From Fluviicola sp. (GTDB taxonomy: Bacteria; Bacteroidota; Bacteroidia; Flavobacteriales_D; Crocinitomicaceae): DNA of 64,000 nucleotides. Made by a program: the position numbers and the translations under genes. The stretch covers positions 806,001 through 870,000 of the forward strand of contig NZ_JAQSWB010000001.1 in the NCBI RefSeq assembly GCF_029266855.1. The letters are read 5' to 3'. Below are positions 35,087-42,589 of this stretch, one piece after another. The stretch's first letter is position 1. Each line of letters opens with the position of its first letter. The notes beneath the pieces are model-generated. The model searched no databases. It worked only from the letters and a program-made list of their open reading frames with translations, and was not told the DNA's origin.

Positions 35087-35997
35087 AACCAATAATACCT
35101 GCTGTAGACAAAGAGATCATCAAAAAAGAACTTGCCGAGCTAGGATTAATTCGCACTACCCGGAAAGGTGATAATGAGATCTATTTTGTAAATATTCATA
35201 ACGCTCCGAATATCCTTCGTGAGATCGGTCGCTTACGTGAAGTTACTTTCCGTTTCGCCGGCGGGGGAACCGGTGAAGAGTTGGATTTGGACGAATTCGA
35301 CACACAGGAAAACTGCTATGAGCAATTGATCGTTTGGTCGCCGGAAGATGAAGAAATTATAGGCGGATACCGATTTATACTGTGTAAAAACGCCATTGAT
35401 GAAAGTGGAGAAATCCATCTGTCTACAACTCATTATTTTGATTTCTCTGAAAAGTTCATAAAAGACTACCTGCCAACAACCTGTGAATTGGGCAGAAGTT
35501 GGGTACAGCCTAATTATCAGCCGACACAAAATCCACGCAAAGGATTATTCGCGTTGGATAATATTTGGGACGGATTGGGAGCTTTGGTTATTCATTACCC
35601 GGAGATCCGTTATTTCTTTGGAAAAGTAACCATGTACCCTTATTATAACCGCGAAGCAAGAGACTTTCTGCTGTTATTCATGGAACATTATTTCCCGGAT
35701 ACTGAAAACCTGATGGTTCCTTATCATCCGCTGAAAATCGAATACAATGCCATGTTCGTGGAGGAACAGTTAAAAGGGCTGGATTTCAAAGATGGTTTTA
35801 AAGTACTCAACACCTTTGTGAGACAACACGGAGAAAATGTACCGCCTTTAGTAAACATTTATATGCACCTTTCTCCAACGATGAAGACTTTCGGAACCGC
35901 TGTAAATCCGGATTTCGGGAATGTTGAAGAAACCGGGATACTGGTTACCATTGCCGATGTTTATGAGGACAAAAAAGAACGACATTTAACTTACTAA
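35083..35997 (+). CDS. OlsB/GlsB-like N-acyltransferase (hemolysin-type GNAT)
   Basis: 304 residues from ATG 35083; an earlier frame start at 35035 would lie inside the previous gene. It matches the Acetyltransf_5/hemolysin family: EVTFRFAGGGTGEELDLDEF, CYEQLIVWSPEDEEIIGGYR, CELGRSWVQPNYQ, and YFFGKVTMYPYYNREARDF. It is expected to N-acylate an amino acid with a 3-hydroxy fatty acyl-ACP, the first step of glycine or ornithine lipid synthesis, with the upstream PlsC-like protein doing the second. The pair is followed 4 nt later by a DinB protein. Confidence 0.82.
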   Translation: MKPIIPAVDKEIIKKELAELGLIRTTRKGDNEIYFVNIHNAPNILREIGRLREVTFRFAGGGTGEELDLDEFDTQENCYEQLIVWSPEDEEIIGGYRFILCKNAIDESGEIHLSTTHYFDFSEKFIKDYLPTTCELGRSWVQPNYQPTQNPRKGLFALDNIWDGLGALVIHYPEIRYFFGKVTMYPYYNREARDFLLLFMEHYFPDTENLMVPYHPLKIEYNAMFVEEQLKGLDFKDGFKVLNTFVRQHGENVPPLVNIYMHLSPTMKTFGTAVNPDFGNVEETGILVTIADVYEDKKERHLTY

Positions 35998-36001
35998 TAA
36001 G

Positions 36002-36445
36002 ATGACACACGAGTTTGAACGCTGTTTTACAAAGGACCTGGAGTCATTAGCCAAGGAAATAGAACTTTGCGACGAAGAAACTGTTTTATGGCGTGTTGTT
36101 CCGGGAATTACGAACTCGATCGGGAACCTGACCCAGCACCTGATCGGAAACCTGAATCATTTTATCGGAGCTACAATTGGTGAAACGGGATATGTAAGAA
36201 ACCGGGAAGCTGAATTTTCGGAACGCTATTTCACCAAAGCGGAGCTGATAACTGAACTTGGCAAAACTTCCGAAATGCTTCAAAAAGTACTTGGATCACT
36301 TACCAATGAACAATTGGAGAGGACATACCCTCATGAACCTTTCGGGTATTCAATGAGCACCAATCACATGATTACAAAATTGGCGAGTCATTTGGGATAT
36401 CACCTGGGGCAAATCAATTATTTGAGGAGGATTATACAGAATTGA
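36002..36445 (+). CDS. DinB-family (DUF1572-like) putative metal-dependent protein
   Basis: 147 residues forming a four-helix bundle of the DinB/YfiT type. The expected His ligands are in NLTQHLIGNLNHFIGA (about residues 40-53) and SHLGYHLGQINYLRR near the end. Homologues include thiol transferases, but most have no known function. It lies 4 nt after the acyltransferase pair, so it is cotranscribed. Confidence 0.75.
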   Translation: MTHEFERCFTKDLESLAKEIELCDEETVLWRVVPGITNSIGNLTQHLIGNLNHFIGATIGETGYVRNREAEFSERYFTKAELITELGKTSEMLQKVLGSLTNEQLERTYPHEPFGYSMSTNHMITKLASHLGYHLGQINYLRRIIQN

Positions 36446-36502
36446 AAATGAATAATTGAAAAGAGTGGATTGTTTGAAATAAGAAAAAACTCCTCAATCA
36501 AT

Positions 36503-37414
36503 TTAAATAAGATACGTTTCCCCGTCTTCCACCACTCTGACGTTCTCAAAAATTCTTGAAGCTTCTTCCATATGCTTTAAGCCATTATCATAGCGCGCGC
36601 TTAAATGACCCAGCAACAATTTACCAACTTCCGCTTGTTTAGCGATCACAGCAGCTTGTTCAGCCGTTGAGTGAAATGTTTGCCTTGCGCGCTCCAGTTT
36701 GTCGTTCAAAAATGTTGCCTCGTGATACAAAACGTCCGCGTTTTTAATGTATGGTACAATTCGTTCATCAAAAATAGTGTCGGAACAATAGGCATATGTT
36801 TTGAACGGTTTTGCCGGATAGGTATATTCATCCGCATAGATAATCTCACCGGATTCCAATTCAACGTCAATTCCTTGCTTTAATCTTGGAATCAGGGTCA
36901 ATGATAAGCCGGCTTCTTCAAAACGCGCGGCATCCAGCTTTCGTTCTTTCGGTTTTTCCCTGATCAGGAAACCGTTTGTCGGGATTCTGTGGCTTAAAGG
37001 AAAGGTCCGAATCTCGATCAGTTTATCTTCATAAAGCAAACGCTCCTCCTTTCCGTTCAGCGAAACAAACTGAAGATCAAATCCCAGTTTGGTACCGCCA
37101 ACTTCCAATTGCAGACGAATAATTTGCTCCAGTTCTTCAGGACCATAGATCGTTATTCCTTTATCTCTTCCCAACAAATGCAGAGTACTCAGTAAACCGA
37201 CCAACCCGAAAAAATGGTCGCCGTGAAGATGGGAAATTAAAATATGATTGATCTTCTGAATATGTACGTGATATTTACGCAGCTGAACCTGAGTACCTTC
37301 TCCGCAATCAATTAGGATATGGCGGTCATTGCATTGTACATACTGAGCAGTGGGATTTCTATTTGAAGTTGGCAATGCAGCACCTGAACCCAATATGGTT
37401 ACTTCAAAATTCAT
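36503..37414 (-). CDS. rnz: Ribonuclease Z
   Basis: tRNA 3' processing endonuclease of the MBL fold. 303 residues. Key motif ISHLHGDHFFGL (H62, H64, D66, H67), N-terminal LGSGAALPTSNRNPTA and the DCGEGTQVQLRKY loop, both typical of RNase Z, and YHEATFLNDKLERARQTFHS with further metal ligands and the HST loop. GHLSARYDN supplies the last His. It ends the unit started by a STAS gene 3 nt upstream. Confidence 0.93.
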   Translation of the reverse strand: MNFEVTILGSGAALPTSNRNPTAQYVQCNDRHILIDCGEGTQVQLRKYHVHIQKINHILISHLHGDHFFGLVGLLSTLHLLGRDKGITIYGPEELEQIIRLQLEVGGTKLGFDLQFVSLNGKEERLLYEDKLIEIRTFPLSHRIPTNGFLIREKPKERKLDAARFEEAGLSLTLIPRLKQGIDVELESGEIIYADEYTYPAKPFKTYAYCSDTIFDERIVPYIKNADVLYHEATFLNDKLERARQTFHSTAEQAAVIAKQAEVGKLLLGHLSARYDNGLKHMEEASRIFENVRVVEDGETYLI

Positions 37415-37417
37415 TCG

Positions 37418-37756
37418 CTATATCAAAACTGATTTTGCTTCTTCCAGTGTTTCAGAGATATTTAGAACTTTATCCAATTGAGCGATCCGGATCATCTTTG
37501 CTACATTCTCCTGCAAACCGCATAAAACAAATTGACCATTCGTGTCTTTGCACAATCGATTTGCCGTCAGAACAGCAGATAAGCCAGATGAATCGCAGTA
37601 TCTTGTTTTGGAAAGATCTAAAATAATTGAGTTTACTCCGTTTTTGTTTAAAAGAAGCAGTTCACTTTTCAAATCGGGAGCATTGGAAGCATCCAATTTT
37701 TCAACAGAAGACTGAATGACCGTAAAGTTGGTATCTTGTGCAATAATAAAATTCAT
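37418..37756 (-). CDS. STAS-domain anti-sigma-factor antagonist-like protein
   Basis: 112 residues of one STAS domain. The phosphorylation loop LSKTRYCDSSGLSAVL carries the conserved Ser of SpoIIAA-like proteins. NGQFVLCGLQENVAKMIRIA is the second typical helix/strand. It is 3 nt upstream of rnz, an order often seen in Bacteroidota. No partner kinase is adjacent; a SiaB-type kinase-like gene lies 5 kb away at 42590. Regulation through an anti-sigma or through a SiaABCD-like module is possible but unshown. TACATTTG at 37774-37781 is a -7 candidate. Confidence 0.85.
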   Translation of the reverse strand: MNFIIAQDTNFTVIQSSVEKLDASNAPDLKSELLLLNKNGVNSIILDLSKTRYCDSSGLSAVLTANRLCKDTNGQFVLCGLQENVAKMIRIAQLDKVLNISETLEEAKSVLI

Positions 37757-37773
37757 GTTGCCACAGTGTTTAT

Positions 37774-37781
37774 CAAATGTA
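37774..37781 (-). promoter_or_regulatory. Candidate -7 element of the STAS-rnz unit
   Basis: Minus-strand TACATTTG matches TAnnTTTG and lies 17 nt before ATG 37756. At the expected upstream position the sequence reads CTG instead of TTG, a near match. Confidence 0.4.
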
Positions 37782-37820
37782 ACAAAATATTCTTTCTTAC
37801 AGCCTGAAAATAAAAAGACT

Positions 37821-38750
37821 TTAGCGTCCGATTTTTGCTGCGAGCAAATAAATTACCGCCATTCGGACAGCAACACCATTTTCAACCTGCTGAAGAATAA
37901 TCGATTGCTTTGAATCAGCCACATCTGAAGTGATTTCAACTCCCCTGTTAATCGGTCCCGGGTGCATGACAATAATTTCCTTGTCCAGGCTGTCCAGAAT
38001 TTCCTTATTCAGTCCGTATTGCATGGAATATTCTCTTAAACTTGGGAAGTATTGGATATCCTGTCTTTCCAGTTGAATACGCAACATATTTGCCACATCA
38101 CACCATTCAAGGGCTCTTCTCAAATTGTGTTCGACTTTAATTCCTAAAGTATCAATGTATTTTGGTATCAGAGTTGTAGGTCCGCAAACCATTACTTCTG
38201 CGCCTAATTTTTGAAGTGTATAAATATTCGATAGAGCTACACGGGAATGTAGAATATCTCCGACTATCACCACTTTTTTCCCCTCAACAGAACCCAATCT
38301 TTCGCGGATCGAAAAGGCATCGAGTAATCCCTGAGTCGGGTGTTCGTGGGTTCCGTCCCCGGCATTGATCACACAGGTATTCGTTCTTTCGGAAAGGAAT
38401 TTTGCCGCTCCGGGATTCGGATGGCGCATCACCACCATATCCACTTTCATGGAAAGGATGTTGTTTACGGTATCGATCAGTGTTTCCCCTTTCTTTACGG
38501 AGCTTGAGCTGGCTGAAAAATTAACCACATCTGCGGAAAGGCGTTTTTCAGCTAATTCAAATGAAAGTCTTGTTCTGGTAGAATTCTCAAAAAAGAGATT
38601 GGCAATGGTAATGTCTCGAAGTGATGGAACTTTTTTAATTGGCCGATTAATAACTTCCTTAAAACTATCTGCAGTTTTAAAGATCAATTCGATGTCCTGA
38701 CGGGTCAGGTCTCGAATTCCAACTAAATGATCGACACTTAAATGCTCCAT
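37821..38750 (-). CDS. pyrB: Aspartate carbamoyltransferase catalytic subunit
   Basis: Second step of pyrimidine synthesis, carbamoyl phosphate plus aspartate to carbamoyl aspartate. 309 residues. Carbamoyl phosphate site FFENSTRTRLSFELAEKRL (about 53-71), HPTQGLLDAFSIRERLG, and MLRIQLER with HPGPINRGVEI for aspartate. It overlaps pyrR by 1 nt. No pyrI regulatory gene is next to it, as is usual for PyrR-bearing genomes. Confidence 0.95.
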   Translation of the reverse strand: MEHLSVDHLVGIRDLTRQDIELIFKTADSFKEVINRPIKKVPSLRDITIANLFFENSTRTRLSFELAEKRLSADVVNFSASSSSVKKGETLIDTVNNILSMKVDMVVMRHPNPGAAKFLSERTNTCVINAGDGTHEHPTQGLLDAFSIRERLGSVEGKKVVIVGDILHSRVALSNIYTLQKLGAEVMVCGPTTLIPKYIDTLGIKVEHNLRRALEWCDVANMLRIQLERQDIQYFPSLREYSMQYGLNKEILDSLDKEIIVMHPGPINRGVEITSDVADSKQSIILQQVENGVAVRMAVIYLLAAKIGR

Positions 38751-39289
38751 TATTCGGGTGTATACAATACAATTTTATCTTTTCCTTCACTATCCTTCCA
38801 CTCCACGGTTACACGCTCAGAATCAAGCGTATCAACGGCTTTTCCAACATAATCCGCCTGGATCGGCAAATCGCGCTGAAATCTTCTGTCGATCAGTACC
38901 ATTAATTCCACACGAAGCGGTCTACCAAAAGCCATTAAAGCATCCAGCCCGGAACGAATGGTTCTCCCGGTGTATAAAACATCATCAATTAAAACAACAT
39001 TTTTTCCTTCGATCGTAAAATCAATATTGGTAACATTAGGAATAAGCGGTTTTTCTCTTCTTCTGAAATCGTCGCGGTAGAATGTTATATCCAGTTGTCC
39101 GCAAGTCACTTTTTCCTGACGCACATCTTCCAGGATCTGTTTCAGTCTTTCCAGCACAAAAATACCCCGCGGTTGCAAACCGATCAGAACTGTATTCGAG
39201 AAGTCGTCGTGATTTTCGATTAATTGATAAGCAAGACGGTTCATGGTTAACTGAACCTGCTGTTCATCTAAAATGACTTGCTTTTCCAT
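38750..39289 (-). CDS. pyrR: PyrR bifunctional regulator/uracil phosphoribosyltransferase
   Basis: 179 residues of the PRTase fold. PRPP-binding motif VVLIDDVLYTGRTIRSGLDAL (about residues 98-118, read in two parts) is complete, and the N-terminal LDEQQVQLTMNRLAYQLIEN and GRPLRVELMVLIDR are typical of PyrR. It may salvage uracil and, in other phyla, controls pyr mRNA by binding anti-antiterminator RNA. Here the predicted promoter ends 5 nt before the ATG, leaving no room for an attenuator upstream, and pyrB overlaps it by 1 nt. RNA-based regulation at this locus is thus unlikely. Confidence 0.93.
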   Translation of the reverse strand: MEKQVILDEQQVQLTMNRLAYQLIENHDDFSNTVLIGLQPRGIFVLERLKQILEDVRQEKVTCGQLDITFYRDDFRRREKPLIPNVTNIDFTIEGKNVVLIDDVLYTGRTIRSGLDALMAFGRPLRVELMVLIDRRFQRDLPIQADYVGKAVDTLDSERVTVEWKDSEGKDKIVLYTPE

Positions 39290-39618
39290 CGAGACAAATT
39301 TAGTAAAAGGATTCGATTAGTCAAGCTTTTTTTCGAATTTCGATGTGCAAACTAAATCGTTTTAAATCGCTTTCTTATAGTTTGAAAAGATTAATAATCA
39401 ATTTTTTACCGTTCAATCAATAAAGTAAATATTTTACTCATTTTTTATGGATTTAATAAAAAGTTAATGTACTTTTGAAACAGGATCGAAGGAATTTTCA
39501 CATTTTTCTATTTTGATATTTAATTTGGAATTTTAGGTGTCGGAAGATATTTACTTTTTCATAGGGTTGGTTATTGGTTATAAATTTTGAAACGTAAAGC
39601 CGGCATCTAGATTCCATT
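39290..39618. other. Gene-free 329-bp A/T-rich stretch upstream of pyrR
   Basis: It contains the pyrR promoter (39295-39324) at one end and the end of the SUI1 gene at the other. Between them I see no ORF of coding character, no hairpin of note and no repeat. Poly-T tracts are frequent. A PyrR-binding RNA element is not evident on the pyrR strand. Confidence 0.6.
39295..39324 (-). promoter_or_regulatory. Predicted promoter of pyrR-pyrB
   Basis: On the minus strand TTG (39324-39322), a 19-nt spacer and TAAATTTG (39302-39295) match the Bacteroidota consensus fully. The G is 5 nt before the pyrR ATG (39289), so the mRNA should be leaderless or have only a few leader bases. Confidence 0.65.
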
Positions 39619-39963
39619 TTAACCACCTTTTCGTTTGGTTTTATACCCTTCTTTGGTCAATAATTCGATAATTTTATCTCTAAAAGATCCCTGGATTATT
39701 ATTTCTCCGTCTTTTGCTGATCCGCCTACTCCACATTTTGATTTCAACAATTTCCCAAGTTCCTTCAAATCATCATCCGAACCGATAAATCCTTCGATCA
39801 AAGTCACTTCTTTACCCGCACGCTGTTTTTTATCCAGCGAAACATACAACAATTGTTTGGAAGGTTCCAAAGTTTCAGGTGCTTCATCCGCTTCGAAATC
39901 ATAAGAGAAATCAGGATTTGTGGAATACACAATATTTAGTCTTTCTTTATTCTTTTTACTCAT
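39619..39963 (-). CDS. SUI1/YciH-family translation factor (eIF1-like)
   Basis: 114 residues. The C-terminal SUI1 domain shows SLDKKQRAGKEVTLIEGF, DDLKELGKLLKSKCGVGGSA and GEIIIQGSFRDKIIELL, the hallmark of the eIF1/YciH family that monitors initiation on the small ribosomal subunit. The N-terminal 40 residues are acidic and low in order. Its ATG overlaps the end of the upstream gene here (39960) by 4 nt. It is the last gene of the run that begins at 41259. Confidence 0.88.
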   Translation of the reverse strand: MSKKNKERLNIVYSTNPDFSYDFEADEAPETLEPSKQLLYVSLDKKQRAGKEVTLIEGFIGSDDDLKELGKLLKSKCGVGGSAKDGEIIIQGSFRDKIIELLTKEGYKTKRKGG

Positions 39964-40757
39964 TTGTATTTTTCAATTAATGTTGCTTTAATATCATCTG
40001 TCAATAAATAATCGGGAGCTTTATCCAATGCAGACTTTATTCCTACCGGAGACCGAACATCGTATATTATTACCTCTTTTCCAAAAGATTTAACAGAATT
40101 CACATCCGAAATTGCAATATCTGAATTTCGAAAGATTGCTCCATCAGCCAAAGACATATTCGGATAACTCAAAAACTGACCGGAGTTCACTGCGTTATAG
40201 TAAATCCTGAATCCTAGCCCCTTAATAGTTGATAAGAATCTTCCGGTGTTTGTTACCATTCCCAGATCACCGTTGTAAAAATACTGTTTTGCCTGATTCA
40301 GGGCACTTATGAGCTTCGTTGAATCTATCAAGCCTCCTGCTCCATCAGACTCCTTCAGGTCAATCAATAACCGGATTCCTTTTAAATCAGCCGGAAGATC
40401 CGATAAGCGGATCAAACGTTCGTGTTCCAAGGATTCGTATTTCACACCGGACAAGTATGCATCGCTCTTTTGAGAAACGGATCCGGTACCTGTTGATTCC
40501 TTGTCCAACTCGGGATCGTGAAAAAGCCATAAAGTTCCATCTGAGGATAACTGAGCGTCAACTTCAATCATTAAGACCGTTTCAAAGCTTCTGGCGTATT
40601 TGTAAGCCTCTAAGCTATTGTCGTGATAATTGCTGCTGGAGATATGCAAACCCGCACAAGCATGTCCGCCGATAACCGTATCGGGATAAAGGTCTTTGCG
40701 TTTCCCGCAGCAGAAAAGAAGCGGCAAAATAATCCATATCAGATATTTAGAACTCAT
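39960..40757 (-). CDS. Glycerophosphodiester phosphodiesterase-like lipoprotein
   Basis: 265 residues from ATG 40757; an upstream start at 40778 adds seven residues before the signal peptide. Lipobox region LLFCCGK (Cys about 17). A GDPD TIM-barrel follows: GGHACAGLHISSSNYHDNSL takes the place of the usual GHRG...ENTLEAF, and EVDAQLSSDGTLWLFHDPEL keeps the E-x-D and HD catalytic set. The Arg of the HRG motif is absent (HAC instead), so catalysis is uncertain. It should sit in the periplasm or outer membrane. The end overlaps the SUI1 start by 4 nt, and the start overlaps the upstream gene by 11 nt. Confidence 0.75.
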   Translation of the reverse strand: MSSKYLIWIILPLLFCCGKRKDLYPDTVIGGHACAGLHISSSNYHDNSLEAYKYARSFETVLMIEVDAQLSSDGTLWLFHDPELDKESTGTGSVSQKSDAYLSGVKYESLEHERLIRLSDLPADLKGIRLLIDLKESDGAGGLIDSTKLISALNQAKQYFYNGDLGMVTNTGRFLSTIKGLGFRIYYNAVNSGQFLSYPNMSLADGAIFRNSDIAISDVNSVKSFGKEVIIYDVRSPVGIKSALDKAPDYLLTDDIKATLIEKYK

Positions 40758-41259
40758 AGTAGTAAGCAATTTCCGCAAAATAATTCCACATAAAAAAATG
40801 ATTCCTTTTCGCTAAGTAGGCATCGTACTTCCATTCTATCGCAGGACCAATTCCGCCGGCAAGTGCAATTTTACTCCTTTTTCCAAAAGCCAGCCGACAG
40901 GCTAAAAAACTTTCTGTTGTATGAATAAGCGGATGTTTTTCAGGAACCTTTGTGTTCAGAAGAGAATAAGAAAGACGAATAAACGGGGAAATGGTGATCC
41001 AATCGATGAGTTTCGAAGGATACGATATGTCGTAACCCAAAGCTGGTCTTAATTGTCCCTGAAGAATTGTATTGGTGATTCCAAAGCCTAAAAAGACTTC
41101 ATGAGTCAGATGCTTCTGGATCAATTGACCACGAACATGAAAAAAGAAACCCTGGGGATGATAATTAAAATCTGCTCCTAAGGAATACTTCGCTGAGTCC
41201 TGTGATCTTCCCGAAAATGGAATAAGCAATAACACCAAAAAAGCAAGTCTTCGAAACAT
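40747..41259 (-). CDS. Small outer-membrane beta-barrel-like hypothetical protein
   Basis: 170 residues with a signal peptide (MFRRLAFLVLLLIPFSGRSQ). The mature part alternates hydrophobic and polar residues in strands such as YSLGADFNYHPQGFFFHVRG and ITISPFIRLSYSLL, ending in aromatic IAYYYEF, which is typical of a small 8-strand barrel. No known family. It precedes and overlaps the GDPD-like lipoprotein by 11 nt, so the two are made together; a shared envelope-lipid function is possible. Confidence 0.65.
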   Translation of the reverse strand: MFRRLAFLVLLLIPFSGRSQDSAKYSLGADFNYHPQGFFFHVRGQLIQKHLTHEVFLGFGITNTILQGQLRPALGYDISYPSKLIDWITISPFIRLSYSLLNTKVPEKHPLIHTTESFLACRLAFGKRSKIALAGGIGPAIEWKYDAYLAKRNHFFMWNYFAEIAYYYEF

Positions 41260-41290
41260 GCTTCAAAAATAAGGAATGCTTTTCCTAAAA

Positions 41291-41431
41291 CTAAAGTTTC
41301 GGGCACTTTTTACAGTGGTATCCTTTTCTTTTATACTTCTTACAACAATCTTTCTTTTTGTCGCAAGAGCAATTATTACAAGTGAACAGAGGTAAAATCG
41401 TTTGCGCTGAGTAAACTTCTTTTTTAACCAT
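41291..41431 (-). CDS. 46-residue Cys-rich protein
   Basis: A short ORF, ATG 41431 to TAG 41291, not long enough to be found by length alone. The product starts MVKKEVYSAQTILPLFT, then TCNNCSCDKKKDCCKKYKRK and GYHCKKCPKL: seven Cys at 18, 21, 23, 29, 30, 40 and 43, many Lys, no signal peptide. Support: a full consensus promoter (TTG-N19-TACCTTTG) lies just upstream on the same strand with a 22-nt leader, and the Cys/Lys pattern recalls small proteins in other flavobacteria. It is 31 bp before the outer-membrane protein gene and could be cotranscribed. Metal binding is likely (inference). Confidence 0.65.
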   Translation of the reverse strand: MVKKEVYSAQTILPLFTCNNCSCDKKKDCCKKYKRKGYHCKKCPKL

Positions 41432-41453
41432 CTTTATTTAGACTAATTCTACA

Positions 41454-41483
41454 CAAAGGTACTCTTAGAAAATAAATTACCAA
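41454..41483 (-). promoter_or_regulatory. Consensus promoter of the Cys-rich small gene
   Basis: On the minus strand TTG (41483-41481), a 19-nt spacer, and TACCTTTG (41461-41454) match the Bacteroidota consensus completely. The ATG follows after 22 nt, with an A-rich leader (CTAAATAAAG). Confidence 0.65.
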
Positions 41484-41682
41484 GCATTGTTAGTAATTAT
41501 TTTGTTAAAAGTAGCTGAATCTTTATTTTAATCAGATCCAAACGTGAAACTGCAAATTTGCAAGTTTACGAGGATAACTGCGTTTCAGCGATGAAGTATT
41601 CCGCTAATTAGGGGAAACTAATTAACTAAAAGGTTAACAGAAATCGGTTCAAAACGCTTCGTTGCAGGAATGACCAGGAATA

Positions 41683-42588
41683 CTATGAAAACAACTGATG
41701 CGCCAAGCGAAAAACATGCATGTGTGCATTGACAATATCACGAACATCCTTGCTGTATCCGCCTCCCATACTGCAAACAATCGGAACGTTTCTTTCCCGT
41801 GCCAGGTTTAGTACAAATTCATCTCTCAGCCGGATTCCGTTCTGCGTGATCTTTAGTTTACCCAGTTTATCGGATTCTAAAATATCTACTCCGCATTGAT
41901 AGAATATAAAATCCGGATTAAAGGATTTCACAATAGCAGTCAGTTCGGTTTTTAAAATGTTCAAATAAGATTTATCATCCAAAAATATTTCCAGATGAAC
42001 ATCCTTGTCGGATTCTTCTTTGTGAATGGGATAATTGGCACCACCATGCATACTGAAGGTAAATACTTCCGGAACATCCCTGAAAATTTGCGCTGTTCCG
42101 TTTCCCTGGTGAACATCCAGATCTACAATTAAGATCCGTTTGAATAAATGCTGGTCCAAAAGCCATTTAGCTGCAATTGCCTGGTCGTTCAACAAACAGA
42201 AACCTTCGCCCCTATCCGTAAATGCGTGATGTGTTCCGCCGGCAATGTTTAAAGCTGCTCCACCGTTTTTCACCATTTCAGCACATAAGCGGGTACCTTC
42301 CATGATCCTGAGTTCGCGTTGGATCAATTCGTTATTATGGATAAAACCGCTTACCCGCTGTTCCCTGGGAGAACAGCTTAAACTCAGTAATTTATTTAGA
42401 TAGACTTCTGAATGTACTTGCCGGACATGTTTAAGATCGATGAGAGATGGCTTTAAAAACTCTTTCTCTTCCAGAATTCCTTCGTATTGCAGTTGCTGAT
42501 GGATCAAACCATACTTTTCCATCGGGAAACGATGGGTACTTGGAACGGAATGAATATATGCAGGATGATAAGCTACAAAAAATGACAT
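41683..42588 (-). CDS. Histone deacetylase superfamily hydrolase
   Basis: 301 residues of the arginase/deacetylase fold. Catalytic His pair in GGTHHAFTDRGEGFC, zinc ligands Asp and His in DLDVHQGNGTAQIF, and the second Asp in QCGVDILESDKLG; the final loop CSMGGGYSKDV is typical of class IV-like bacterial members. It should deacetylate an acetyl-lysine, acetylpolyamine or similar compound; bacterial substrates are mostly unknown. It starts 1 nt after the stop of the SiaB-like gene, so expression is coupled. A 251-bp gap without a gene follows to the Cys-rich ORF. Confidence 0.9.
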   Translation of the reverse strand: MSFFVAYHPAYIHSVPSTHRFPMEKYGLIHQQLQYEGILEEKEFLKPSLIDLKHVRQVHSEVYLNKLLSLSCSPREQRVSGFIHNNELIQRELRIMEGTRLCAEMVKNGGAALNIAGGTHHAFTDRGEGFCLLNDQAIAAKWLLDQHLFKRILIVDLDVHQGNGTAQIFRDVPEVFTFSMHGGANYPIHKEESDKDVHLEIFLDDKSYLNILKTELTAIVKSFNPDFIFYQCGVDILESDKLGKLKITQNGIRLRDEFVLNLARERNVPIVCSMGGGYSKDVRDIVNAHMHVFRLAHQLFS

Positions 42589-42589
42589 G

